A stretch of DNA of 64,000 nucleotides. Origin: Leptospira congkakensis (lineage in GTDB: Bacteria > Spirochaetota > Leptospiria > Leptospirales > Leptospiraceae). The notes beneath the pieces are model-generated. The model was not told where the DNA came from. It did no database searches and saw only the letters and a list, made by a program, of their open reading frames with translations. The position numbers and the translations under genes are program-made. Shown here in pieces: positions 35,075 to 43,401 of this stretch; positions within the stretch are counted from its first letter, which is position 1, and the number at the start of each line of letters is the position of its first letter. The stretch spans positions 62,001 to 126,000 of the forward strand of contig NZ_RQGQ01000009.1 of NCBI RefSeq assembly GCF_004770265.1, written 5' to 3'.

Positions 35075-35941
35075 ATGAATCTAAAGGCATATCTAACTTT
35101 ATTACGACCAGCTAATGTAGTCACTGCGGTGGCTGATATACTTGCCGGTATGGCGATTGTCGGTTTTGTTTGGAATGATAAAACCCCATTCTTTTTGGTT
35201 ATTTCCACCATTTGTTTGTATGGTGGTGGAGTGGTTCTGAATGATTATTTTGATGTATCGATTGATACTAAAGAAAGACCAGAACGGCCAATTCCTAGTG
35301 GAAAAATATCCCAATCTTCGGCTTTGATTTTTGGAAGTACGCTTTTAGGTTTGGGTATTGGTTTTGCTTTTTTTTATCAAATACAAAGTGGTTTTATCGC
35401 TTCTTCTGTTGTTTTGCTTATTCTTGCTTACAACCGTTTTGCGAAGCATCATTCCATTTTGGGGCCAATTGTGATGGGAATGTGTCGAGGTGGGAATTTA
35501 GTTTTAGGGATGAGTTTAGTGTCTGATTTGACGGTTTCTGAAACTTCATTATCTTTTTTGCCAATTCTTTATATTGCTGCCATCACAATGATTAGTCGGG
35601 ATGAAGTTCATGGTGGGAAAAAAACTCCCTTAGTATTTGCTGGAATATTATATGTATCCGTTTTTTTGACTTTGTCTTTTTTATCATTTCAAATGGGAAA
35701 TTTCTTATTTAGTTTACCATTTATTATTTTGCATCTGGGAATGGTTTTTCCTCCGTTATACAATGCTTATCTAACTCCAATTGGACCAAATATTGGTAAG
35801 GCGGTGAAAATGGGTGTGATTTCATTAATCATTTTGGATGCTAGTTTTGCTGTTAGTTTTGGATTTTTTCCTCTGGCAATTTTTATTCTTTGTTTGTTGC
35901 CACTATCTTTGGTGTTAGCAAAATATTTTTCTGTAACTTAG
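35075..35941 (+). CDS. eboC: EboC, UbiA-type prenyltransferase
   Basis: Its ATG directly abuts the eboB stop. The 288-residue membrane protein has about eight hydrophobic helices. The first Asp-rich motif of UbiA enzymes is NDYFDVSIDTKERPERPIPSG (about 68-88; N-D-x-x-D-x-x-x-D, then RP-x-PSG), and the second is RDEVHGG. The fold transfers an isoprenyl group from an isoprenyl diphosphate to an acceptor within the membrane. In the Ebo system the acceptor is unknown; a prenylated cyclitol or lipid carrier is a frequent suggestion (inference). Confidence 0.9.
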   Translation: MNLKAYLTLLRPANVVTAVADILAGMAIVGFVWNDKTPFFLVISTICLYGGGVVLNDYFDVSIDTKERPERPIPSGKISQSSALIFGSTLLGLGIGFAFFYQIQSGFIASSVVLLILAYNRFAKHHSILGPIVMGMCRGGNLVLGMSLVSDLTVSETSLSFLPILYIAAITMISRDEVHGGKKTPLVFAGILYVSVFLTLSFLSFQMGNFLFSLPFIILHLGMVFPPLYNAYLTPIGPNIGKAVKMGVISLIILDASFAVSFGFFPLAIFILCLLPLSLVLAKYFSVT

Positions 35942-35949
35942 AGTTTATT

Positions 35950-37110
35950 ATGAATGAAGATTTTCTTCCCGCTCTTTCCTCCGAATTCCAAGTTCCTTTT
36001 CGTTATACTGTTCAGTTTACCAATGGAATATTTTTTCAAAACAACCCTTGTCTGTATGATTTTTTTGTCTCAGAAAAAAAAGAAGGAATCACCAAGAAAG
36101 CTTTAGTCATCATCGACCAAGGATTGATCCTTCATCATCCTAATTTAGTTTCAGAGATTCGTTTATACTTTCAAAAACTGGATTCGATTATCCACTTAAT
36201 GAATGAGGTAATGGTGATTCCAGGCGGAGAGGATTGCAAAAATCATCCGAAACTTTGGGAATCGCTAGTCAATGCTGTTGATCAGTATGGAATTGATCGA
36301 CACTCTTATATCATTGCCATTGGGGGTGGAGCCATTTTGGATTTGGTTGGTTATGTAGCGTCTGTTTCTCATAGAGGGATTCGATTGGTACGTATCCCCA
36401 CTACGGTGCTATCCCAAAATGATTCTGGTGTTGGTGTTAAAAACGGAATCAACTTCCAAGGTAAAAAAAATTTTTTAGGAAGTTTTGCACCACCTGTTGC
36501 CGTATTTAATGATCTTTTGTTTTTAGAAAGTTTGGATGATCGGGATTGGCGCTCTGGGATGGCGGAAGCAATCAAAGTAGCACTAATCAAAGATAAAGAT
36601 TTTTTTCTTTGGATAGAATCGAATGCAGAAGCTCTGCGGAATCGTAATTTAGAAAAGATGGCTACCTTGATCCATACTTGTGCCAAACTTCATATGGAAC
36701 ATATTGCGAAAGGAGATCCATTTGAGTTTGGATCCTCCAGACCACTTGATTTTGGGCATTGGGCAGCACATAAATTAGAATACCTCACCGATTTTTCGTT
36801 ACGACATGGTGAAGCTGTTGCGATTGGAATGGCATTAGATACAGAGTATTCTTTTCAAACTCAAATGTTATCTGAAGAAGATAGAAACCGGATTCATTCC
36901 CTTCTAAAAACAATTGGTTTTACTTTGTATCATCCGCAACTATCTGCCGGAGAAAAAAAGAATTTATATTTGGGATTACAAGAGTTTCAGGAACATTTGG
37001 GCGGAAGGCTCACCATTATGTTGTTAACTGGTATTGGTAAATCGAGAGAAGTTCATGAAATGGATCCAAAAAAACTAGCAACTTCTGTTGATTTTTTGGA
37101 AACACTATAG
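35950..37110 (+). CDS. eboD: EboD, 3-dehydroquinate-synthase-like sugar phosphate cyclase
   Basis: ATG 35950 is used; a TTG 60 bases upstream would overlap eboC. The 386-residue protein shows the cyclase family: IIAIGGGAILDLVGYVASVSHRGI, PTTVLSQNDSGVGVKNGINFQGKKNFLGSFAPP, GMAEAIKVALIKD, DFGHWAAHKLE and RHGEAVAIGMALD. The last two carry the metal-binding histidines. Relatives convert a heptulosonate or sedoheptulose phosphate into a cyclohexane. It is probably a secondary-metabolite cyclase, not AroB. Its stop overlaps the GTG start of eboE (TAGTG). Confidence 0.9.
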   Translation: MNEDFLPALSSEFQVPFRYTVQFTNGIFFQNNPCLYDFFVSEKKEGITKKALVIIDQGLILHHPNLVSEIRLYFQKLDSIIHLMNEVMVIPGGEDCKNHPKLWESLVNAVDQYGIDRHSYIIAIGGGAILDLVGYVASVSHRGIRLVRIPTTVLSQNDSGVGVKNGINFQGKKNFLGSFAPPVAVFNDLLFLESLDDRDWRSGMAEAIKVALIKDKDFFLWIESNAEALRNRNLEKMATLIHTCAKLHMEHIAKGDPFEFGSSRPLDFGHWAAHKLEYLTDFSLRHGEAVAIGMALDTEYSFQTQMLSEEDRNRIHSLLKTIGFTLYHPQLSAGEKKNLYLGLQEFQEHLGGRLTIMLLTGIGKSREVHEMDPKKLATSVDFLETL

Positions 37111-38327
37111 TGAAAACTAAATATGGCCACCTAACATATTGTTCTAACATCCATCCTGGAGAAACTTGGTCGGACCATTTTTTGCAATTAAAAGAAAACC
37201 TTCCCAAAATTCGTAAAACGATGGCACCAAATTCAGAAATGGGATTGGGCCTTCGATTAGCAAATGAAGCTTCGATTGAACTTTTAAATCCAAAAACCAT
37301 GTATGAATTTCAAACCTGGTTAAAAGACGAAGGGTTTTATGTTTTTTTAATCAATGGATTCCCTTATGGTAATTTTCATCAAACGAATGTTAAGGAAAAT
37401 GTATACAAACCTGATTGGGCAACAAAGGAAAGATTGGAATATACCATTCGGTTATTTTCTATTTTATCGCAACTACTTCCCGCAGGGATGGAAGGAGGAG
37501 TTTCTACACCACCTCTATCCTACCAATATTTTGATTCTAGTGATTCCGAACGAAACAAAAGGATAAGTTTTGCGACTCAGAATATTTTAGAAATCCTTCT
37601 CCATTTAATCCAAATCCAAAAAGAAACTGGTAAAACCTTACATCTAGATATAGAACCAGAACCAGATGGGATTTTGGGAAATGTTAACCTTTGGGTAAAA
37701 TGGTTTATCGAATTGTTTTTGCCGCTAGCAATTTCCAAAATACAAAACCACTTTGGATTTTCAAAAGAGATTGCAGAAGATACAATCAGGAAACACATTC
37801 GTATTTGTTTAGATGTTTGTCATTCTGCTGTTAGTTTTGAAAGAAACCAAACAATTGTTAATATTTTAAAAGAGAATTTGATCCAAGTGGGTCGAATTCA
37901 AATTAGTTCCGCTTTAAAAGTAATTTTTAACCAACAAAGAAAAGAACAACTCGATTTATTGACGAGTTTTAATGAACCAACTTATCTCCATCAAGTCCTT
38001 TCAAAAAAGAATTCTTCTGAATTGGTTTCCTTTCCCGATTTACCAGAAGCGTTAGAAAAAGGGGCAGAACCAAACGAGGAATGGCGGATCCATTTCCATG
38101 TTCCCGTATTTTTAGATTCTTACGGACTCGTATCCTCCACTAGAAATGAACTTTTAGAACTCTTAAGTTTACAAAAAAAATATCTTTTTACGAATGCTTT
38201 AGAGATAGAAACCTATACTTGGGGAGTTTTGCCAAAGGAATTACAGTTACCAATATCTGATTCCATCATTCGAGAGGTACAGTGGGTGTTGTCGGTTTTG
38301 GAAAATCAAAATGATAAAATAGAATAG
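37110..38327 (+). CDS. eboE: EboE, sugar-isomerase-like TIM-barrel protein
   Basis: GTG start overlapping the eboD stop by one base. The 405-residue protein fits EboE: HLTYCSNIHPGETW at the N-terminus, GLGLRLANEAS, FYVFLINGFPYGNFH, KTLHLDIEPEPDG, and RICLDVCHSAVSFE. These are the metal-site strands of xylose-isomerase-like barrels (Glu, Asp, His). The reaction is unknown; an isomerase or epimerase acting on a sugar or cyclitol is likely. Translation is coupled to eboD by the TAGTG overlap. Confidence 0.9.
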   Translation: MKTKYGHLTYCSNIHPGETWSDHFLQLKENLPKIRKTMAPNSEMGLGLRLANEASIELLNPKTMYEFQTWLKDEGFYVFLINGFPYGNFHQTNVKENVYKPDWATKERLEYTIRLFSILSQLLPAGMEGGVSTPPLSYQYFDSSDSERNKRISFATQNILEILLHLIQIQKETGKTLHLDIEPEPDGILGNVNLWVKWFIELFLPLAISKIQNHFGFSKEIAEDTIRKHIRICLDVCHSAVSFERNQTIVNILKENLIQVGRIQISSALKVIFNQQRKEQLDLLTSFNEPTYLHQVLSKKNSSELVSFPDLPEALEKGAEPNEEWRIHFHVPVFLDSYGLVSSTRNELLELLSLQKKYLFTNALEIETYTWGVLPKELQLPISDSIIREVQWVLSVLENQNDKIE

Positions 38328-38335
38328 GATATAAA

Positions 38336-39736
38336 ATGAAAAAACCAAATTCAAAAACCTTTCAAAAGACAGTTGTGATTGATGTCGTGGGACTTAGCAC
38401 GTATTTGGTGGGAGAATATACTCCTTTTTTGAAAAAATATTTGGAAAAAAAACAAACTCTACTGATTGAGCCGATGTTGCCGGCGCTCACGACAAGTTCT
38501 CAATCAACTTATTTGACAGGGAAGTGGCCGAGTGAACATGGAATTGTCGGAAATGGTTGGTATGATCATGATGATGCGGAAATAAAATTTTGGAAACAAT
38601 CCAATCATTTGGTGGAAGCAGAAAAAATTTGGGAACGTGCTAAAAAAAAGGATCCTAACTTCACTTGTTCCAAAATGTTTTGGTGGTACAATATGTATTC
38701 TAGTGCCGACTATTCAGTCACACCGAGACCACAATACCATGCTGATGGTGTCAAAGCTCCCGATTGTTATTCCAATCCTCCAGAGTTAAGAGATGAATTG
38801 CAATCTGAACTTGGATTGTTCCCACTTTTTAATTTTTGGGGACCCAATGCTAATATCAAATCAACAAAGTGGATTGCTGACGCTAGCATCTTTGTTGATC
38901 AAAAATATGATCCTACACTCACTTTGGTATACCTTCCTCATTTAGATTATTGCCTTCAGAAGTTTGGGCCAAACCTTCCAGAAATCAAAAAAGAACTTTC
39001 GGAAATTGATTCAGTTCTCAAACAACTGATCGAATACTATGAAAGTAAAAATACAAAAATCATATTGTTGTCCGAATACGGAATCACTCCAGTCTTTCGT
39101 CCGATTCATATCAATCGAATCCTAAGGGAGGAGGGGCTTGTTGCTGTTCGTAAAGAGAGATGGTATGAACTTCTTGATCCCGGCGCCTCTTCTGCCTTTG
39201 CCGTAGCTGACCATCAAATAGCTCATATTTATTGTAAGGATTCTAAAACAAAAACCCAAGTCACAAAATTGTTACAAAATATTGACGGAATTTCCCTTAT
39301 TCTAGATAAAAAAGCACAAAAAAAATACAATATAGATCACAAACGTTCTGGTGACATTGTTCTTGTGGCAGATTCAAATTCTTGGTTTACTTATTACTAT
39401 TGGTTAAATGATAAAAATGCTCCAGATTATGCTCGTTTGGTGGACATTCATAGAAAACCAGGATATGATCCTTGTGAAATGTTTATGGATCCCCATAAAC
39501 CAGGAATTCGTCTCCGAGCTGGTCTTAAATTGCTCCGCAAAAAACTGGGATTTCGTTACCTGATGAATGTCATTCCGCTCGATGCCAATTTGGTAAAAGG
39601 CTCTCATGGGGCCATTCATGGAAAAAAAGAATTTTATCCAATTTTTTCTTCGGAAATCCCATATTCCAAAAAAGAAATTTCTGCTAATAAAGTGTACGAT
39701 TTGATTTGGAATCAGATGACTTCTGGAATTTATTAA
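38336..39736 (+). CDS. eboF: EboF, alkaline-phosphatase-superfamily hydrolase
   Basis: The 466-residue protein belongs to the nucleotide pyrophosphatase/phosphodiesterase branch. Metal Asp is in VVIDVVGLS and the nucleophile region is TTSSQSTYLTGKWPSEHGIVGNGWYDHDD. SEYGITPVFRPIHINRILREEGL replaces the usual S-D-H-G, as is normal in EboF to my recollection. AFAVADHQIAHIY and KGSHGAIHG follow. It would cleave a phosphomonoester or diester, perhaps the cyclitol phosphate made by EboD (inference). No signal peptide is visible, so it is cytoplasmic. Last gene of the cluster. Confidence 0.88.
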   Translation: MKKPNSKTFQKTVVIDVVGLSTYLVGEYTPFLKKYLEKKQTLLIEPMLPALTTSSQSTYLTGKWPSEHGIVGNGWYDHDDAEIKFWKQSNHLVEAEKIWERAKKKDPNFTCSKMFWWYNMYSSADYSVTPRPQYHADGVKAPDCYSNPPELRDELQSELGLFPLFNFWGPNANIKSTKWIADASIFVDQKYDPTLTLVYLPHLDYCLQKFGPNLPEIKKELSEIDSVLKQLIEYYESKNTKIILLSEYGITPVFRPIHINRILREEGLVAVRKERWYELLDPGASSAFAVADHQIAHIYCKDSKTKTQVTKLLQNIDGISLILDKKAQKKYNIDHKRSGDIVLVADSNSWFTYYYWLNDKNAPDYARLVDIHRKPGYDPCEMFMDPHKPGIRLRAGLKLLRKKLGFRYLMNVIPLDANLVKGSHGAIHGKKEFYPIFSSEIPYSKKEISANKVYDLIWNQMTSGIY

Positions 39737-39740
39737 ATGT

Positions 39741-39770
39741 TTGACTCTTTACCTTCAAAACCAATATTTT
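39741..39770 (+). promoter_or_regulatory. sigma70-like promoter between eboF and the CNB gene
   Basis: TTGACT (39741-39746) and TATTTT (39765-39770) are 18 bases apart. The predicted start of RNA, about seven bases on, falls at the GTG of the next gene, implying a leaderless or nearly leaderless transcript. The -10 is only a partial match to consensus. Confidence 0.4.
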
Positions 39771-39777
39771 TGATTCA

Positions 39778-40986
39778 GTGTCCGTAGAAGAAATCAAAGT
39801 CGTTAATTATTCCAAAGGTGCTGCCATTGTTGTGCAGAATTCCATCAATACTGGGAATTTTTTTATTGTTAGGTCTGGCCGTGTTTCGGTTGATTCCGAA
39901 CACATAGTTGTTGATCACGAACTCGCGTATTATGAAGCCGGTGACAGTTTTGGACTCGTATCGGCGCTAACCGAACATCGATTTTTAGTGACATTATTTG
40001 CCGATACGGATGTTGAACTGGTTCAAATTCCCATTCGACTTTTGGGTTCCTACCTAAAGGAAAGAAAAGAACTGGCGATGAAGATTTTGAGTCTTTATTC
40101 AAGAGAACTTCGAACACTCCAAAAACATCTTTCCAAAGCAAACAAACCAGCTGACCGAGATTACCATCCAGAACGATTGGTTCTGAATGCTAGAACTTAT
40201 TTATCTTGGCAAAAACCAAATTTAGCAGCCTATTCGATTCAGAGTTTTTTGAACTGGTCTAAAGAAAATAATTCCACAGAGAACCTAACAGAAGCAACCG
40301 ATTTACTAAAATCTTTTGGTTCCAATTACAAACCTTTTGTTTGGGATAGTATGCAAGCAAATTTGGAACCGGGTGAAATTCTTTTTGTCGAAAGTGAAAA
40401 GAGTAACGAAATCTATGTCGTGTTAGAAGGAAACGTTAAACTATTTGGAATTGTTAGAGGTTTTGAATACGTAATCGATGTTTTGGGACCTGGTGAAATT
40501 TTTGGTGAGATGTCATTAATTGATAATGCACCAAGGATGGCTTCTGCTATCACTGAAACCAAAAGTAAAATCCTTCGTGTGACGGCAGAAAATTTATTTG
40601 AATCAGTTGGACCGTCTCTATTACAGAAAATTTTCGAAAGTATCGCCAGACGTATTTGGTTCTCTCACCAACGTTTGGTGATCCTACGACTAAAAACTCC
40701 TGTGATCCGTCTTTATGCCTATCTGTATAATTCCATTCGAGACCAAGACATTCGTTTGGGGAGAAGTTTAGATGAAAGTCTGGCCAATGCCCATACCATC
40801 TATATTCAGATGGAAGAACTTTGTAATATGTGTGGAATCATCAAAGTCAAATCAGAAAGCATCAAAGAATTTCTGAGTGATACCAACTTAGTCATCGAAC
40901 CAAGTAGAATTACCATTAAAAGTCGCAAAAGGTTGGAAGAAAAATTGGGGCATTACAAATCAAAAGAAGGGCAAATTGTCGCTTAA
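39778..40986 (+). CDS. protein with two cyclic-nucleotide-binding domains (Crp-like), GTG start
   Basis: The 402-residue protein carries two CNB (cNMP) beta-roll domains. One, at about 8-105 (NFFIVRSGRVSVDSE ... YYEAGDSFGLVSALTEHRF), is degenerate. One, at about 190-310 (LEPGEILFVESEKSNEIYVVLEGNVKLFGI ... LGPGEIFGEMSLIDNAPRMASA), is well kept, with the phosphate-cassette-like FGEMSLIDNAPRMA. The last 90 residues are helical (MEELCNMCGIIKVKSESIKEFLSD) and may form a divergent helix-turn-helix. It has its own promoter directly after eboF and could regulate or respond to the cluster; no partner can be named. Confidence 0.8.
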   Translation: MSVEEIKVVNYSKGAAIVVQNSINTGNFFIVRSGRVSVDSEHIVVDHELAYYEAGDSFGLVSALTEHRFLVTLFADTDVELVQIPIRLLGSYLKERKELAMKILSLYSRELRTLQKHLSKANKPADRDYHPERLVLNARTYLSWQKPNLAAYSIQSFLNWSKENNSTENLTEATDLLKSFGSNYKPFVWDSMQANLEPGEILFVESEKSNEIYVVLEGNVKLFGIVRGFEYVIDVLGPGEIFGEMSLIDNAPRMASAITETKSKILRVTAENLFESVGPSLLQKIFESIARRIWFSHQRLVILRLKTPVIRLYAYLYNSIRDQDIRLGRSLDESLANAHTIYIQMEELCNMCGIIKVKSESIKEFLSDTNLVIEPSRITIKSRKRLEEKLGHYKSKEGQIVA

Positions 40987-41066
40987 AACATCGTAAGTTT
41001 TGCTAGAAATTTCCTTCGGGTAAAAAATTGTAATGATTTTTTCTTCCCTTATGTTCTAGTTCGGTG

Positions 41067-41450
41067 ATGAAAAAATTTCTCGTGTACTCTCTGGGTGGGT
41101 TCTATATTACGGCGGGAATTAATCACTTTTTTTCTCCCGAGTTTTATTTGGAAATGATGCCAGATTATCTTCCTTTCCATGAACTTTTGAATGTAACCAG
41201 TGGCCTTGCGGAAATAACCCTTGGTTCCCTTGTTCTTTATGAACGAATGCGAAAGATAACCTGTTATGGAATTATCTTATTGTTACTCGCAATCTATCCT
41301 GCTAACATTAATATGTTGTTAACCGCCTTAGATGGAAAAGATTATGGATTTCCGATTTGGGCTTTGTATGCACGTTTACCGGTTCAGTTTTTATTTATTT
41401 ATTGGGCTTGGTTTGTTAGGGATTTTAAATTCTCAGAGGAACAAAATTAA
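41067..41450 (+). CDS. DoxX-like small membrane protein
   Basis: This is a 127-residue, four-helix membrane protein. The DoxX-like wording FLVYSLGGFYITAGINHFFSPEFYLEMMPDYLP occupies the first 35 residues, followed by LLNVTSGLAEITLGSLVLYERMRKITCYGIILLLLAIYPANI. I use ATG 41067; GTG directly before it is also possible. Family members are linked to redox and thiol metabolism but have no fixed reaction. Confidence 0.82.
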   Translation: MKKFLVYSLGGFYITAGINHFFSPEFYLEMMPDYLPFHELLNVTSGLAEITLGSLVLYERMRKITCYGIILLLLAIYPANINMLLTALDGKDYGFPIWALYARLPVQFLFIYWAWFVRDFKFSEEQN

Positions 41451-41465
41451 ATTTTAATTTAATTT
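41444..41465 (+). terminator. AT-only hairpin over the DoxX stop codon
   Basis: AAATTAAATT (41444-41453) and AATTTAATTT (41456-41465) form a ten-pair stem that includes the stop codon. Being wholly A-T and having a two-base nominal loop, it is a weak terminator candidate. Confidence 0.35.
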
Positions 41466-41502
41466 GATCGAATGTAAAAACTCTAATTGGTTTATGTAAA
41501 GA

Positions 41503-41817
41503 ATGACAAAAGAACAAAAAAGAAAACCTCAAGAATCTACTAAAAAGGTCGCTCAATGGACCTTTCTTTCCAACCATGCTCATGTTTTGATTTGTTTGAG
41601 TAAAGATCCTGAAATGCGATTGAAAGATGTCGCATTACTTGTGGGAATCACAGAGAGAGCCGTACAAACCATTGTCAAAGATTTGGCGGATGCGGAAATT
41701 TTAGAAAAAAGTAAGGATGGACGTAGGAACCAATACCTTATCCAAACAGAACAAAAGTTGCGCCACCCCCTAGAATCCAATCATTCCATTTCAGAACTTT
41801 TAAGTTTGGGAAAATAA
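41503..41817 (+). CDS. small winged-helix (MarR/ArsR-like) regulator
   Basis: In this 104-residue protein a single winged helix covers about residues 18-85: WTFLSNHAHVLICLSKDPEMRLKDVALLVGITERAVQTIVKDLADAEILEKSKDGRRNQYLI. The order (helix, helix-turn-helix, wing with DGRRNQY) matches regulators of the 'helix-turn-helix domain, MarR-like' group seen in Leptospira and actinobacteria. No ligand domain is present. It is convergent with the reductase gene, 21 bases away. Confidence 0.8.
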   Translation: MTKEQKRKPQESTKKVAQWTFLSNHAHVLICLSKDPEMRLKDVALLVGITERAVQTIVKDLADAEILEKSKDGRRNQYLIQTEQKLRHPLESNHSISELLSLGK

Positions 41818-41838
41818 CGAAGTTAGTCGTAATAAAAA

Positions 41839-42810
41839 TTATTTTGTGCGTTCTTTGACTTTAGAAACAATCCATTCATTTTTCGGTGCAGGGACATTGA
41901 GTTCTTTTGCAATTGTCACCACTTCTCCATTGATATAATCAATTTCCGTTTTCCGTCCATTGTCTAAATCTTGTACCATCGAAGTACGGATGCGAAAGTA
42001 TTTTAAGCCAAGGACAATAAGAATTAAGTGACGGATCCATGTTGGTAAAGACCCTTTGCCACTACCTAACTTAGCAATTGGAAATGATCCTGGAACTACT
42101 TGTTCTTCGATGTTAAGTTTGTTTATAATTTGTTTGATTTCCGTTAATGTCTCAAGGGCTTCATCTCTGGATTTTTTGTTTAGGAATAATTCTCCTAAAC
42201 TTTGATGTTTGGCAGCCGCAAGTCCATTGATAATGGAGTTAATTGCTAGTTTATGCCATCGAAATCCGTTGAGTTTGTCGGTCAAAATTACTGGTAAAAA
42301 AGGTGGGAGAATCTGATTCCAAAATAGATTTGGTTTTATACCTTTTGCCTCTCCAAGGATGAGACTACCTACATTGGATTGGTAATACAATCCATCTGCT
42401 AATGTTTGGGTATTCCAGCCCACAACCCCGCCAATGATTTTGTCTTGATAGGCTTCAAAATGGGATTCAGGAATTCCATTTTGAATTAGAATCCATTTTC
42501 CTGTGGAAGATAATAAGACCTTTGTTTCTTCTAAATATTCATTTAGATTTTGGTTTTTGCATCCAATAAAAATATAATCATACTTCTCTGTATTTTTATT
42601 AATGTTTGTTAGATGATCTTTGAGATCGATTTCTGTGACTTTTCCATTGGGACCTTTGAAACGCAAAGGAGTTTTACTTAAAGTTTGTAATCTGTTTTCA
42701 TTTCGGCAAAGGATTTTGAAAGGCACTTTATTTTGATAAAGTGCGTGAATGATGGTTACCGTTACGGATCCAAGCCCACTGATCGCAATGGAGGGAAAAG
42801 TATTTGGCAT
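41839..42810 (-). CDS. 2-dehydropantoate 2-reductase-like (PanE/ApbA) protein
   Basis: I use ATG 42810 (MPNTFPSIAISGLGSVT), 19 bases after the PerR-like gene's stop; a TTG at 42855 would overlap that gene. The Rossmann N-terminus IAISGLGSVTVTIIHAL has GxGxxT in place of the usual GxGxxG. KILCRNENRLQTL, DYIFIGCKNQNLNEYL, WILIQNGIP and RWHKLAINSIINGLAA (catalytic Lys region) match ketopantoate reductases, which make pantoate for CoA. The altered glycine loop and its place behind perR suggest a paralogue, possibly peroxide-regulated. Confidence 0.8.
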   Translation of the reverse strand: MPNTFPSIAISGLGSVTVTIIHALYQNKVPFKILCRNENRLQTLSKTPLRFKGPNGKVTEIDLKDHLTNINKNTEKYDYIFIGCKNQNLNEYLEETKVLLSSTGKWILIQNGIPESHFEAYQDKIIGGVVGWNTQTLADGLYYQSNVGSLILGEAKGIKPNLFWNQILPPFLPVILTDKLNGFRWHKLAINSIINGLAAAKHQSLGELFLNKKSRDEALETLTEIKQIINKLNIEEQVVPGSFPIAKLGSGKGSLPTWIRHLILIVLGLKYFRIRTSMVQDLDNGRKTEIDYINGEVVTIAKELNVPAPKNEWIVSKVKERTK

Positions 42811-42829
42811 ATGAAATGAAACTAAGGAA

Positions 42830-43258
42830 TTATTTTCCTTTAAGAGTGATGACAAGTTTTACGTTATCTAGTTTCTTTCCTGTCTTCTTAAAGTAACTAT
42901 CTTTTAGTTCCTCTAGAACTTTAGATTCTAGTACCTCATCCATTTCCACATCCGTGATTTCTCCCGTTTCTTCGTTTAAAGCATGGTGATGAGGATCAAT
43001 ATTCGAATCAAAATGAGTTACCCCATTTTTTAATTCCAAAGTTCCTAACATTCCTTTCTCAGCAAAGAGTTTGAGGTTATTAAAAATGGTCGCTCGTGAT
43101 GCATGGGGGAAATGGGAATTCACCAAATGAAATACCTCTTCGGCAAAGAGGTGTTGGTGGCGTTCCAAAAGCAAATGCGCCATTTCCAATCTTTGGGAAG
43201 TCGGCCGAATCCCGTGGGATTCAAGCAATTCCTTGGTTTTTTGGTAACTTAGATCCAT
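42830..43258 (-). CDS. perR: Fur-family peroxide regulator, cysteine-free PerR type
   Basis: In this 142-residue protein the winged helix (IRPTSQRLEMAHLLLERHQHLFAEEVFHLVNSHFPHASRATIFNNLKLFAEKGML) and the dimerisation domain (THFDSNIDPHHHALNEETGEITDVE) match Fur/PerR. There is no cysteine anywhere, so the structural Cys4 zinc site is absent. The PerR of L. interrogans is likewise described as lacking this site. The regulatory-metal ligands (His in FDSNIDPHHH, Asp/Glu) are kept. It is divergent from ankyrin-catalase with two palindromes between, and probably co-transcribed with the reductase downstream. Confidence 0.88.
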   Translation of the reverse strand: MDLSYQKTKELLESHGIRPTSQRLEMAHLLLERHQHLFAEEVFHLVNSHFPHASRATIFNNLKLFAEKGMLGTLELKNGVTHFDSNIDPHHHALNEETGEITDVEMDEVLESKVLEELKDSYFKKTGKKLDNVKLVITLKGK

Positions 43259-43298
43259 CTCAGTTTCAAGTTCTCCGAACGCATTTTTTTGTCAATAA

Positions 43299-43313
43299 TT
43301 AGACTAAGTCTAA
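43299..43313. promoter_or_regulatory. PerR-box candidate 1, TTAGACTAAGTCTAA
   Basis: A 15-bp perfect palindrome about one central base, 41 bases ahead of the perR start. It likely mediates autoregulation. Confidence 0.75.
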
Positions 43314-43340
43314 AAAATCATTTGAGTGTATTTGGTATAA

Positions 43341-43359
43341 ATTTAGACTTAGTCTAAAT
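43341..43359. promoter_or_regulatory. PerR-box candidate 2, ATTTAGACTTAGTCTAAAT
   Basis: A 19-bp perfect palindrome with the same TTAGACT core, 43 bases ahead of the ankyrin gene. The copy spacing is 43 bases centre to centre. It probably represses ankyrin-catalase until peroxide stress. Confidence 0.78.
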
Positions 43360-43401
43360 GACGGTCTTTCTGAAAACAGGGGATCGGTAGAGGGAAACCA
43401 G

